Origin: Pseudonocardia sp. DSM 110487
GTDB taxonomy: Bacteria; Actinomycetota; Actinomycetes; Mycobacteriales; Pseudonocardiaceae
DNA: 64,000 nucleotides
NCBI RefSeq assembly: GCF_019468565.1
Contig: NZ_CP080521.1
Span: forward strand, 8,060,001-8,124,000
Direction of reading: 5' to 3'
The position numbers were made by a program, and so were the translations under genes. The first letter of the stretch is position 1, and each line of letters starts with the position of its first letter. Below are positions 24,808-33,203 of this stretch, piece after piece. The notes under the pieces are model-generated. The model was not told where the DNA came from. It saw only the letters and a list, made by a program, of their open reading frames with translations, and did not search any database.

Positions 24808-26319
24808 ATGACCGTTGCAGAGGTGGACGTCCTGATCGTCGGCGGTGGCCCGGTCGGGCTCACCGCCCGGGCGCTCCTGGAGCGCTGGGGCGTGCGGACG
24901 GTGCTCGTCGAGAAGCACGTCGAGCTGTCCCCGTTCCCCCGCTCGCGCCTGGTCAACGTGCGCTCGATGGAGATCCTCCGGCAGCTCGGGCTCGCGGAGG
25001 CCGTCGCCGCTCGCGCGTTCGCGCCGGAACACGGGCGCATCCGGTTCCGGGACACCCTGCAGGACCGCGACTTCGCATCGGCCGCGATGATCGGGATCGA
25101 CGCGCCGATCATCGAGAGCCCCGTGATCGGCGCGCTCACGTCACAGGATCGGCTGGAGCCCACCCTGCTCCGCGCGGCGGACACGCCGGTGCGGTTCGGG
25201 GTGGAGCTGGTCGACATGGCCGAGGATGCCGAGTGCGTGGTGGCCTCCCTCCTCGACCGCCGCGGCGGCACCGAGACCCGCGTACGGGCCCGCTACGTGC
25301 TCGCCGCGGACGGGGCGAACTCGACCGCCCGGCACCGACTTGGCATCGGCACCACCGGCCCCGGATCGCTGGGGGCGTTCACCACCGTCGTGTTCGACGC
25401 CGACCTCGCCCGCTGGAGCGCCGACCAGCCCGCGGGCGTCTACGCCACCGCGCACGGGTCCTTACTCCCGCTCTATCCCGAAGGGGGCTGGGCCTGGCTC
25501 GCCCCCACGCCCGAGGACGCGGCGCAAGCCGACTGGCCCGGCCTCGTCTCGCGCGCCATCGGGTCCGTCGACGTGCGCGTCGACGTGGTGCGGGTCCAGC
25601 ACTGGCCGGTGAACGCGGTCGTCGCCGACCGCTTCCGCGATGGCCGCGTCTTCCTCGCCGGTGACGCCGCGCACGCGATTCCGCCCGCGGGCGGGCTCGG
25701 CATGAACGCCGGCATCGCCGACGTGCACAACCTGTGCTGGAAGCTGGCGGGTGTTCTGCGGGGATGGGCCGGACCGGGCCTGCTGGAGACCTACGAGACG
25801 GAACGACTGGCCGTCGCCCATCGAACCCTCCAGCAAGCGGTGGCGAACTCCCGGCTGATGGTCCAGGCGCCACAGCGGCGCCAGGAGCAGCTCCGGAACG
25901 GGCACGCCGCGTCGACCGAGATCGAACTGCCGTGGTCGGAACGGTACTTCGCCCAGCTCGGGCTCGTCCTCGGCGTGGCATACGGCTCCGACGCCGACCC
26001 CGGCACGGACTACGTCCCCACCCCGGAGCCGGGCCACCGCATGCCCCACCTCTGGCTCACGCCCGCACGCTCCACCCTCGACGCGCTCGGAGAGTGGTTC
26101 ACCGTGCTCACGCCGAACCCCACCTCGTGGGAGAAGCAGATCGCCGCGCCGTGGCCGCTGCACGTGCAGCCCCTGCCCGACGAGCACCCCGCCCCATGGG
26201 GCCTCGGTCCGCACGGAGCGCTGCTCGTCCGGCCGGACGGCCACATCGGCGCCCGCTGGAGCGAGCTCCCCGCCGACGACTCGGCCCTCCACCGCGCCCT
26301 CGTCACGATCACGGCGTAG
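24808..26319 (+). CDS. FAD-dependent aromatic hydroxylase-type monooxygenase (503 aa)
   Basis: Class A flavoprotein monooxygenase of the PheA/TfdB/MhpA type. The ADP-binding GxGxxG is LIVGGGPVGL (residues 9-18), the DG motif ADGANSTAR is near 180, and the GD motif GDAAHAIPPAGGLGMNAG is near 290. The C-terminal thioredoxin-like region is short. It would hydroxylate an aromatic substrate using NAD(P)H and O2. The ATG at 24808 is chosen over one ten codons upstream because it starts at the conserved N-terminus. No partner pathway genes are adjacent. Confidence 0.9.
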   Translation: MTVAEVDVLIVGGGPVGLTARALLERWGVRTVLVEKHVELSPFPRSRLVNVRSMEILRQLGLAEAVAARAFAPEHGRIRFRDTLQDRDFASAAMIGIDAPIIESPVIGALTSQDRLEPTLLRAADTPVRFGVELVDMAEDAECVVASLLDRRGGTETRVRARYVLAADGANSTARHRLGIGTTGPGSLGAFTTVVFDADLARWSADQPAGVYATAHGSLLPLYPEGGWAWLAPTPEDAAQADWPGLVSRAIGSVDVRVDVVRVQHWPVNAVVADRFRDGRVFLAGDAAHAIPPAGGLGMNAGIADVHNLCWKLAGVLRGWAGPGLLETYETERLAVAHRTLQQAVANSRLMVQAPQRRQEQLRNGHAASTEIELPWSERYFAQLGLVLGVAYGSDADPGTDYVPTPEPGHRMPHLWLTPARSTLDALGEWFTVLTPNPTSWEKQIAAPWPLHVQPLPDEHPAPWGLGPHGALLVRPDGHIGARWSELPADDSALHRALVTITA

Positions 26320-26365
26320 CCGGGTCTCACGGTCGTGGCGGCATCCACCAGCCCCGAAACCGGTG

Positions 26366-26686
26366 CTAACGATCACGCAGCGACGGCGACTGCGCCCGCT
26401 GCAGCGGCAGCTCGTCCGGACGCTGTTCGTCGGCCTGCCGGCCCGCGGTGGCGAACACGGAGGCGCGCCGCTCGGCCTCCTCGCGTGAGTCCTCGTAGGC
26501 GACGTGATCCGCCACGCCCGGCACGAAGGTCCGCGCGCCAAGGGTGAGGACCGGAGCGAGGAGGCCCACCGACCCCTCCTCGACCCGCTCCCACCCGACG
26601 ACCCTGCCGATGTGGGGCTCGACGCGGCCGGCCACCACGACGATCGCGAACAGCGGGTACGGCTGGGCCACGAAGTCACGGATCAC
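26366..26686 (-). CDS. Hypothetical protein (106 aa)
   Basis: Not recognised. Hydrophilic C-terminus rich in Arg/Glu/Gln; the N-terminal half contains beta-strand-like segments (PLFAIVVVAGRV, VGLLAPVLTLGARTFVPGV). No signal peptide. The GTG start at 26686 lacks a clear ribosome-binding site. It lies 30 bp downstream of the next minus-strand gene, so the two may be co-transcribed. Confidence 0.5.
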   Translation of the reverse strand: MIRDFVAQPYPLFAIVVVAGRVEPHIGRVVGWERVEEGSVGLLAPVLTLGARTFVPGVADHVAYEDSREEAERRASVFATAGRQADEQRPDELPLQRAQSPSLRDR

Positions 26687-26716
26687 GATGTGTCTGCGTA
26701 GAAGGATCGGATGGTG

Positions 26717-27343
26717 TTACTCCTCTCTCGGGTCGCCTTTCGGACCGCGCCGGCGTGATTCCGATCCGCGGTCGCGTACCTTCACGCCTCGCAGGTCCGG
26801 CGTCCCCTTCGTGAGCCGGGCCGCCACCTCGTCGACCTCCTCCGCCACCTCGTCGACCTCCTCCGCCACCTCGTCGACCTCCTCCGCCACCTCGAGATCC
26901 TGGCTCCGCGACGACGGCGCCCGTTCAGGGCTGCGCGTCGGCTGGGACCGGCTTGTCGGGGTCGGCGCGCGGGTCGTGCGCGGCGGGATGGGGGCCGCCG
27001 CGGCGGTGCCCGGAAGCGCGGCGATCTGCTCGGCCCTCACGACCTGCGGTTCCGCGGGCGCGGGTGTGGCCGCGGGTGGCGGGACGATCTGGTGGGCAGG
27101 CGCCTGCTCTCCTGGCGCCGGGCGCGGCAGCGGCGGGACGTCGTCGGGCATCAGCACGAGCGCCGAAGCGCCCGCCGCGGCGGCCGACATCACGGCGCAC
27201 GCGGCCAGCAGCCGTGGCCGCCGAAGGGACCGGCGACGGTGCGCCCGGCGTCCGGCCGCGATCGGCGCGGCGCCTTCGCGGCCGACGAGTGCGTCCACGC
27301 TGATCCCCGTCGCACGGCGCCGAGTCCTCGAACGATCAACCAC
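26717..27343 (-). CDS. Single-pass membrane protein with proline-rich and heptad-repeat extracellular part (208 aa)
   Basis: A basic cytoplasmic N-terminus (residues 1-43) precedes one transmembrane helix (LLAACAVMSAAAAGASALVL, 45-64). A Pro/Ala-rich extracytoplasmic region follows, then three tandem seven-residue units of the EVAEEVD type, encoded by 21-bp DNA repeats, which would form a short acidic coiled coil. The tail is strongly basic. It is anchored like an anti-sigma or cell-wall protein but has no recognised domain. The GTG start at 27343 follows a weak purine stretch. Function is unknown. Confidence 0.65.
   Translation of the reverse strand: MVDRSRTRRRATGISVDALVGREGAAPIAAGRRAHRRRSLRRPRLLAACAVMSAAAAGASALVLMPDDVPPLPRPAPGEQAPAHQIVPPPAATPAPAEPQVVRAEQIAALPGTAAAAPIPPRTTRAPTPTSRSQPTRSPERAPSSRSQDLEVAEEVDEVAEEVDEVAEEVDEVAARLTKGTPDLRGVKVRDRGSESRRRGPKGDPREE
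26821..26896. repeat. 21-bp tandem repeat, 3 full units plus a partial unit
   Basis: The unit CCGCCACCTCGTCGACCTCC(T) runs at 26821-26841, 26842-26862 and 26863-26883, with a partial unit to 26896. The full copies are identical, so expansion is recent. It encodes the acidic heptads of the membrane protein at 26717-27343 in frame. Confidence 0.9.
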
Positions 27344-27566
27344 TGTCAGCCCCTGTTCCCGGCCAGAATTCGCGGCAACTTACATCCACGACGAATGCTT
27401 CGTTTTGCTAGCACGAACACCGCATTCCGGTGCGTCCGATCGGTTTCGCGACGATTGGCGTAGTCGCGCAGGGACGGCCGGCCGCCGTGGACCCGTCATT
27501 CGCGAATTACCTCGCCGCCGGGTGCTCCTTACCGTTCGGATCGACGACCGGAAGGAGAGGATCGAC

Positions 27567-28514
27567 GTGGCGGATCCGTTCGAGGGTGAGGTCGTGGTCC
27601 TGGCCCGCCGGGCCGAGTCGGACGGCGTGGTGTCGCTCGAGCTGGGGCTGCCGTCGGGCGAGCCCGTCCCGTCATGGGGGCCGGGGGCGCACATCGACCT
27701 CGTGCTGCCGGACGGCCTCGTCCGCCAGTACTCCCTGTGCGGATCGGTCGAGAACGACAAGTCGTGGCGGATCGGGGTTCTCCGTGAGCCGGAGGGCCGC
27801 GGCGGGTCCCGGTGGATCCACGATCACGCCGACGAGGGCACCACGCTCACGGCCCGCGGGCCGCGCAACCACTTCCCGCTCCTGGACTCGCCGCGCTACC
27901 TGTTCATCGCGGGCGGGATCGGGATCACGCCGCTGCTGCCGATGATCAGCCAGGTGCACGCGTCCGGCGCGGGCTGGGAGCTGCACTACGGCGGGCGCGA
28001 ACGCGCCTCGATGGCCTTCCTCGACGAGCTCGACGGCTACGGCGACCACGTGACGATCCGGCCGGTGGACCAGCTCGGGATGCTGGACCTCGCGACGCTC
28101 CTCGGCAGCCCTGCGGAGTCCACGCTGGTCTACTGCTGCGGCCCGGCGGGCCTCATCGATGCCGTCGAGGAGCGGTGCCGGCTCTGGCCGGCGGGCTGCC
28201 TCCACGTCGAGCGGTTCACCAACGTGGTCACCCCGTCCGAGGACGACGCCGCGTTCGAGGTGGAGCTCGCGGCCTCGGGGCTCACGATGAGCGTGCCCGC
28301 GCACCTGTCGATCCTCGAGGCCGTCGAGAACGCGGGGATCCCCGTGCTGTCGTCCTGCACGGAGGGGACCTGCGGCACCTGCGAGACGACCGTGCTGGAG
28401 GGCGAGGTCGAGCACCGCGACGTCGTGCTCACCGACGACGAACGCGACGCGGGAGAGACGATGATGATCTGTGTGTCCCGGGCGAGGTGCGGCCGGCTCG
28501 TCCTCGACCTCTGA
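27567..28514 (+). CDS. PDR/VanB-type oxidoreductase: FMN, NAD and plant-type [2Fe-2S] domains (315 aa)
   Basis: Phthalate-dioxygenase-reductase class protein. The order is a flavin-binding barrel (RQYSLCGS), an NAD-binding domain (IAGGIGITPLLPM) and a C-terminal ferredoxin with cluster ligands Cys264, Cys269, Cys272 and Cys302. It passes electrons from NADH to an oxygenase, but no oxygenase component lies within 3 kb. The GTG at 27567 is chosen because GGAAGGAGAGG ends six or so bases upstream. The upstream frame stays open by chance. Confidence 0.92.
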   Translation: MADPFEGEVVVLARRAESDGVVSLELGLPSGEPVPSWGPGAHIDLVLPDGLVRQYSLCGSVENDKSWRIGVLREPEGRGGSRWIHDHADEGTTLTARGPRNHFPLLDSPRYLFIAGGIGITPLLPMISQVHASGAGWELHYGGRERASMAFLDELDGYGDHVTIRPVDQLGMLDLATLLGSPAESTLVYCCGPAGLIDAVEERCRLWPAGCLHVERFTNVVTPSEDDAAFEVELAASGLTMSVPAHLSILEAVENAGIPVLSSCTEGTCGTCETTVLEGEVEHRDVVLTDDERDAGETMMICVSRARCGRLVLDL

Positions 28515-28595
28515 TCGGCGGGACCCGAGCGGCCGCGGACCGTCACTGGCTGTATCCGCCGCTACCACCGATCGCGTTGCTCGTACTGTTGCGGC

Positions 28596-29498
28596 GTGCA
28601 CCTGCAGATGGCCGTCGTACTCGCCGTGGCCTCGGCGGTCTGCTATGCGCTGTCGGCCGTGCTGCAGGAGCGGGAGGCGTCGCGGCAACAACAGGCGGGC
28701 GGGCTGGCCCTCGTCGCGCGCCTCGTCCGCCGCCGCGGCTGGTGGGCCGCCATCGCGGCGACGATCGTCGGCGCACTGTTCCACCTCGCTGCCGTCGGCG
28801 CGGGGCCGCTGGTGGTCGTGCAGCCGATCGGGGTGTCGACGCTGGTCATCGCCCTGCTGATCGGTTCGCGGCTGGGGCAGGGACCCGTCCCGGCCCGGTC
28901 ATGGGCGGGCGCGACGTGCGTCGTCGCCGGATTGCCCGCGGTATTCGCCGCTGTCCCCCACGATGCCTCAAGCACCGGAGTCCGGATCGAGGGCGTCACG
29001 GGGTACTGGCAGATCGCCGCGGTGCTGGCGGCGATCGTCGCGGTCGCGCTGGCCGGGGCGATGGTGCTCGGCGCCCGGAACCAGCGGCGGGGTGCGGCAA
29101 TCGCCTACGCAACGGCCGCGGCGGTGTGCTTCGGTTTCACCTCGGCCACGGCGAAGACGCTGTTGCTCGGCCAGATCGAAGCGCAGCGGATCGCGATCGG
29201 CGTCGTCGTGGTCTGCCTCGGCACGGTGCTCGCGCAGCACGCCTACCGCGACGGCGGGCTGGGCGCGCCTCTCGCGGTGCTCACGCTCCTCGACCCGTTC
29301 ACGGCGGGAGCGATGGGCATGCTCGTACTCGGCGAGCCCTTCGGCACCACCCCCCTCACCCTCGCCATCGGGGTGGCGGGCGGGCTGGTCACCTCGATCG
29401 GCGTGGCCCTGCTGTCCGCTCGCCGCGCGGCGGAACCGCCGAACGCGCCTCCCGGGCAACCGCTCGCGGCGGCGAGCGAGGTCGCCGCCACCCGATGA
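28596..29498 (+). CDS. DMT-superfamily membrane transporter (300 aa)
   Basis: Nine to ten hydrophobic helices in an EamA-like/DUF-type duplicated arrangement (AVVLAVASAVCYALSAVLQ ... TLLDPFTAGAMGMLVLGEPF), typical of the actinobacterial 'DMT family' proteins. The QE motif in the first helix (SAVLQEREA) is conserved in that group. A TACTGT box six bases before the GTG suggests a leaderless message; an ATG four codons in is an alternative. Substrate is unknown. Confidence 0.82.
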   Translation: MHLQMAVVLAVASAVCYALSAVLQEREASRQQQAGGLALVARLVRRRGWWAAIAATIVGALFHLAAVGAGPLVVVQPIGVSTLVIALLIGSRLGQGPVPARSWAGATCVVAGLPAVFAAVPHDASSTGVRIEGVTGYWQIAAVLAAIVAVALAGAMVLGARNQRRGAAIAYATAAAVCFGFTSATAKTLLLGQIEAQRIAIGVVVVCLGTVLAQHAYRDGGLGAPLAVLTLLDPFTAGAMGMLVLGEPFGTTPLTLAIGVAGGLVTSIGVALLSARRAAEPPNAPPGQPLAAASEVAATR

Positions 29499-29594
29499 CC
29501 CCGATCGGCTGATTTCCCGGCTCGACGGAGTGCTCGACGCCCTCCGCCCGCCCGGCCGCGACGTACCGTCGCCCGGCGGGTGGAGAGGACCGGG

Positions 29595-30743
29595 ATGACC
29601 ACGTTCAGCAGGCGGCAGGTACTCGGGGCGGCCGGCGCGGCCGCGATCGGCACGTCGCTCGCCGCGTGCACCAAGCCCGTGACCAGCGCACCGACGTCCC
29701 AGGCCACCCCGGACGTGCCCGAGGAGACGAAGACGCTCGACCAGCTCTACGCCGATGCGATGGCGGAGGGCGGCCGGCTCGTGGTCTACGCGGGCGGGGA
29801 CACCGCGAGCCAGCAGGACGCCACCCGGCAGGCGTTCCTGTCCCGCTTCCCACGCATGACGCTGACGATGGTGGTCGACTACAGCAAGTTCCACGACGTG
29901 CGCGTCGACAACCAGATCGCGACCGGCACGCTGATCCCGGACGTGGTGCAGCTGCAGACGCTGCAGGACTTCCCCTCCTGGAAGGAGGAAGGACTGCTGC
30001 TGCCGTACAAGCCCGCCGGATTCGCCGCCCTGCACGAGACGTTCCGGGATCCCGACGGCACGTGGCTGGCGATCGCGGTGATCGCCTTCAGCTTCATGTA
30101 CGACAGCGCGAGCGTCGGCACCGCGGCCCCCTCCTCCCCGCTCGACCTGGTCGACCCCCGGTGGAAGGGGAAGATCGCGTCGTCGTACCCGCAGGACGAC
30201 GACGCCGTCCTGTTCCTGTACCGGCAGTACGTGCACGAGTACGGCTGGGACTGGGTGGCGAGGCTCGCCACGCAGGGCGTCCAGTTCGAACGGGGCACCA
30301 ACACGCCGGCCGCCGCGGTGGCCGCGCGGCAGAAGGCCATCGGCATCGGCGGTGCGGGGACGCTGAACCCGGCGCCGGGCTCCACCACCCGATGGGTGGC
30401 CACCGACGACACCCCGTTCCTTGCGTGGGGCCAGCGAGCGGCCGTCCTCGCGGGCGCCGCGCACCCCGCTGCCGCGAAGCTCTACCTGAACTGGCAGATC
30501 TCAACGGACGTGCAGAAGGCCGCGTTCAACGGCTGGTCGGTGCGCACCGACGTCGTCCCGGCCGGCGGGCTGAAGCCGATCTGGGAGTACCAGAGCGCCC
30601 ACGTCGACGAGTTCGTCGAGTTCATGTCCGACCGCGCAGAGGTCGAGCGCTGGCGGCAGAGCTTCGCGCTGTACTTCGGCGAGGTCCAGGGCGCCCCCAG
30701 CCCCGGCTGGCTCGGACTGCACCCGGGCCAGCCGGTCACCTGA
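29595..30743 (+). CDS. Tat-exported lipoprotein, ABC-type extracellular solute-binding protein (382 aa)
   Basis: The N-terminus MTTFSRRQVLGAAGAAAIG carries a twin-arginine motif and ends in a lipobox SLAAC (Cys25), so the mature protein is a surface lipoprotein. The body (KTLDQLYADAMAEGGRLVVY ... DPRWKGKIASSYP, landmarks) matches family 1 solute-binding proteins of the iron/thiamine/putrescine cluster. No permease or ATPase gene is adjacent, so it is an orphan binding protein. GGAGAGGA precedes the ATG at 29595. Ligand is unknown. Confidence 0.88.
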   Translation: MTTFSRRQVLGAAGAAAIGTSLAACTKPVTSAPTSQATPDVPEETKTLDQLYADAMAEGGRLVVYAGGDTASQQDATRQAFLSRFPRMTLTMVVDYSKFHDVRVDNQIATGTLIPDVVQLQTLQDFPSWKEEGLLLPYKPAGFAALHETFRDPDGTWLAIAVIAFSFMYDSASVGTAAPSSPLDLVDPRWKGKIASSYPQDDDAVLFLYRQYVHEYGWDWVARLATQGVQFERGTNTPAAAVAARQKAIGIGGAGTLNPAPGSTTRWVATDDTPFLAWGQRAAVLAGAAHPAAAKLYLNWQISTDVQKAAFNGWSVRTDVVPAGGLKPIWEYQSAHVDEFVEFMSDRAEVERWRQSFALYFGEVQGAPSPGWLGLHPGQPVT

Positions 30744-30991
30744 CCGGCCAGGACACTCCCAGTACTGCAGTCCGGCTTCGTGATCATTTCTGATCTCCGT
30801 GCTCGGGCGGCCGCTCGGCACGGCGGAGTCGCCGGCGCCGGCGCAACCCGTGTCGGGCGACGCACCCCGTCGCAGCCGAAACACCCCGTCGACCGGGTGC
30901 GCCAGCCGAGAACGAGCGCGCCAGGCGGCACAGAGCCCGGTCGGGCCGCCGGCTGGCCTCCGGGGGTGCGGCCGGGTGCCGGACACTTTCA

Positions 30992-31613
30992 TGGGCGCGC
31001 CGTTCCCGGCCCCGGGTAGCCCCGGGCCTCACCCACCAGCCGAGGGCTGCCGGCGTGTTCTCGCCGGTTCACCTCGACCGCGTCGCCTCGTGGGGGTGGC
31101 TGGGTTGGGTGCACTACCGAATCATGTGGTTGCGCGGGCGGCCGTCCCCGACGCGGGGGCACGCCCGTCCCGGACGAGACCACTGCGGCTTGGGTGCCAC
31201 GCGACTGGCTGTGGTCCCGTTCTCGCCCACTGGCGCCCCGGGATTCTGGGGCGTGATCAGCGGAATCGAGACCTGGGCCGCACCCCCTGCGGCTGACGTC
31301 CCGTTCCTGCTGATCATGGACCTGGCCGTGGCCCCGCCCAGGGGTCGTTGGCCTCGATCATTCGGGAGCAGGGCTGGGGTGTGGAGGGTCGGGACCACAG
31401 CCGGTTGCGCGGCACCCAACCCGCGGTGGTCTCGTCGAGAACGGGCGTGCCCCCCAGTCGGGAACGGCCGCCCGAGCAACCCCAGGGTTCGGTAGTGCAC
31501 CCAACCCAGCCACCCCCACAAGGCGACGGGTCAAGGTGAACCGGAGGAACCACCGCCGAAGCCCGGATCACGGGCCGGGCGCCGGGCGGCCCGGGCCGGG
31601 AACGGCGCGCCCA
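30992..31613. repeat. 622-bp imperfect inverted repeat with perfect 21-bp ends
   Basis: Positions 30992-31012 and 31593-31613 are perfect reverse complements (21 bp, core GTTCCCGGCC / GGCCGGGAAC). Inside, 31064-31219 and 31390-31545 form arms of about 156 bp with roughly one mismatch in six. Around 31253-31315 a third, apical dyad (TGATCAGC ... GCTGATCA) occurs. The two arms are broken by an asymmetric unpaired segment. No protein is encoded. No target-site duplication is evident. It could be a non-autonomous mobile element, a head-to-head duplicated element, or a large structured RNA; I cannot tell which. Confidence 0.8.
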
Positions 31614-31688
31614 CCGGCAGCCGCCCGACCAGCCCCGACCCGACGGACCGACACGATCGCGCCACCCCGGCCACTCAACCGGCCGCGG

Positions 31689-31758
31689 GCATGATCCGAA
31701 CTACCGGTTGTCCACGGCTGCCCCCACAACCATGAGCAACCGAAACTCCGGATCATGC
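31689..31758. repeat. Palindromic element, copy 1
   Basis: GCATGATCCGAACTACCGG is mirrored by CCGGATCATGC at the other end, giving arms of about 22 bp around a 26-bp loop. The inner block CACAACCATGAGCAACCG is shared with copy 2, 70-75 bp away. Looks like a REP/BIME-type palindromic unit. Confidence 0.7.
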
Positions 31759-31765
31759 ACGGGAA

Positions 31766-31827
31766 GATCCCGAGTAGCGGGTGCTCATGGCTGCCGGCAC
31801 AACCATGAGCAACCGATACTTCGGATC
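31766..31827. repeat. Palindromic element, copy 2
   Basis: Arms of 25 bp (GATCCCGAGTAGC... against ...GATACTTCGGATC, 21 of 25 positions pairing) around a 12-nt loop. The 3' half repeats CACAACCATGAGCAACCG and CGGATCATG from copy 1. The right end supplies the ATG of the short coding remnant at 31828. Confidence 0.7.
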
Positions 31828-32025
31828 ATGGGCGCGGCCACCGCCGAACAGGCGCGCCGGGCGCGCGGCAACCGGCACACACCAGAGGACGTCGCCGACC
31901 AGGCTCAGGCCCTCATCGCCGCGCGATCCGCGCGCGTGGAGCGTTGTCGTGCCGTTGCTGCGGTGAACGCGGGCACCGTCAGGCCGGCTCGGCGTGGACC
32001 CGGCTGCGGGCTCTCGCTGCCTTGA
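31828..32025 (+). CDS. Short coding remnant of unknown function (65 aa)
   Basis: The first 50 residues (MGAATAEQARRARGNRHTPE ...) look like genuine helical, charge-balanced protein (continuing DVADQAQALIAARSARVERC), after which the frame runs through the 3' end of the convergent kinase-like gene and becomes unnatural. It is therefore probably the 5' stub of a gene truncated by rearrangement. The ATG lies in the end of palindromic element copy 2. Family not recognised. Confidence 0.35.
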   Translation: MGAATAEQARRARGNRHTPEDVADQAQALIAARSARVERCRAVAAVNAGTVRPARRGPGCGLSLP

Positions 32026-32626
32026 CGATGAGCTCGGTGCAGTCTTCGATGGGGATCCGCGTGCTGTCCAGCACCAGGTGGTAGTGCTCGGCGCCAGCGG
32101 GATCGGTGCGGTAGTAGTGCCGGACGTAGGCGGTGCGGGCGCTGTCGTTGCGGGTCATCGCATCCCGTGCCTCCCGCTCGCTGACCCCGAGCAGTTCCAT
32201 CGCCTGCCGGACCCTGCGGTCCGGGTCGCCGTGCAGCCGTACGTGCAGCGCGGTGGCGTGATCGCGCAGCACGATCGCGGCCGCGCGGCCGAGGATCACC
32301 CCGCCGTGCTCGCGGATGCCCGCACGGATGGCGCGCTCGGTGCAGGCGTTGAAATGCGCGTCGGGCAGCAGCGCACCGGGCGGCGGCGTCACACCGATCA
32401 TCCAGTCCGCCGACGCGGGCGCCGCGGCCGACAGCACGCGCGTGAGCCAGCCCTGCACCTGCTCGTCGCGACTCAATGCGTCCTCGACCGGGATCCGGAG
32501 ATCGTCCGCCACTGCGACGGGTATCGCCCGGTCGAGGAAGGGCACGCCGAGCTTCTCGGCGACCGCCGGGCCGATGAACGCGCCCCCGGCACCGTAGCTG
32601 GCGGAGATCGTGACGACGTGTCGCAT
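31979..32626 (-). CDS. Cytidylate kinase-like family protein (215 aa)
   Basis: The N-terminal P-loop-like strand (VVTISASYGAGGAFIGPAVA) has the glycine-rich turn of the cytidylate-kinase-like family (PF13189) rather than a strict GxxGxGK. FLDRAIP and GVILGRAAAIVL are family landmarks, and the C-terminal ARDAMTRNDSARTAYVRHYY resembles the LID region. The ATG at 32626 is preferred since GGAG lies six bases upstream; an ATG four codons earlier is possible. Substrate is not established for this family. It overlaps the remnant at 31828-32025. Confidence 0.8.
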   Translation of the reverse strand: MRHVVTISASYGAGGAFIGPAVAEKLGVPFLDRAIPVAVADDLRIPVEDALSRDEQVQGWLTRVLSAAAPASADWMIGVTPPPGALLPDAHFNACTERAIRAGIREHGGVILGRAAAIVLRDHATALHVRLHGDPDRRVRQAMELLGVSEREARDAMTRNDSARTAYVRHYYRTDPAGAEHYHLVLDSTRIPIEDCTELIVKAARARSRVHAEPA

Positions 32627-32743
32627 GGCTGGCTCCATCGCCGAAGACCTGGGGGGACAAGGTTAAGGCAAACGGGGCTGGACGGCAGCAGGAGACGTAC
32701 GCCCACTCGGGGGAACGGCCGCCGCACGCCAGGTGATGGCCCG

Positions 32744-33109
32744 CTATGCCACCAGCTCGCCCACCGCGCGAGCGGAGAGGACGTTCTTCGGGATGAAGCC
32801 TGCCGCGGGAGTGTCCGAGACCAGGTCCGCGACGTCATCGTGATCCATGGTCGAGATCAGGACGATGCGGGACCGGAGGTGCGGGAATCTGTCGATGAGG
32901 AGGTGGGTGAGCTCGACGCCGCTCTCGTCGCCGAGGTTGATGTCGACCAGCACGATGTCCGGCTGCACCTCTTCGGCCTTCTCCAATGCCTCCCGCTGCG
33001 AGGTCGCGGTGGCCACGACTTCGAGTCCGTCACGGCTGAGGTATTTCCGAGCTACCGCGAGGAACTGCTCGGAGTCATCGACGATCATGCATCGAGGCAC
33101 TCTGGTCAT
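32744..33109 (-). CDS. Stand-alone receiver-domain protein (121 aa)
   Basis: A single CheY-like receiver with acidic pair DD (residues 11-12), phosphoacceptor Asp56 in IVLVDINLGDESG, Ser/Thr in VLISTMD and Lys in FIPKN. There is no output domain, so it must signal by protein contact or through a partner. The ATG at 33109 begins at MTRVPRCMIVDDS. No kinase is adjacent; both neighbours are on the same strand but well separated. Confidence 0.88.
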   Translation of the reverse strand: MTRVPRCMIVDDSEQFLAVARKYLSRDGLEVVATATSQREALEKAEEVQPDIVLVDINLGDESGVELTHLLIDRFPHLRSRIVLISTMDHDDVADLVSDTPAAGFIPKNVLSARAVGELVA

Positions 33110-33203
33110 GATGGCGCGACCGCCGGACGGCCACAATGCATACCGTCGTCCGCGCCGATCATTTCCCTCACCCCACACCGATCGGACGAAGGGATACCCC
33201 CGC

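Larger units (their letters stand above)
30744..31978. other. 1.2-kb stretch with no intact gene, dominated by inverted repeats
   Basis: Open frames exist on both strands, but those inside 31055-31521 read nearly the same protein in both directions because the DNA is an inverted repeat; none has a domain, start site or natural composition. The region holds the 622-bp inverted repeat (30992-31613) and two palindromic elements (31689-31827). From 31828 a short coding remnant begins. The first 250 bp (30744-30991) show only GC-rich partial dyads, perhaps the terminator of the binding-protein gene. Confidence 0.7.

Noticed and set aside
26821..26896. Could the regular 21-bp repeat be a CRISPR array?
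   Set aside because: Units are contiguous without spacers and are translated in frame as heptads.
31055..31521. Overlapping open frames on both strands reading like the same protein (WGWLGWVHYR ...)
   Set aside because: They mirror each other only because the DNA is an inverted repeat. There is no domain, ribosome-binding site or natural composition, so I treat them as non-coding.
30992..31613. Could the 622-bp inverted repeat be a typical IS with a transposase?
   Set aside because: No transposase frame and no target-site duplication was found next to the 21-bp ends.
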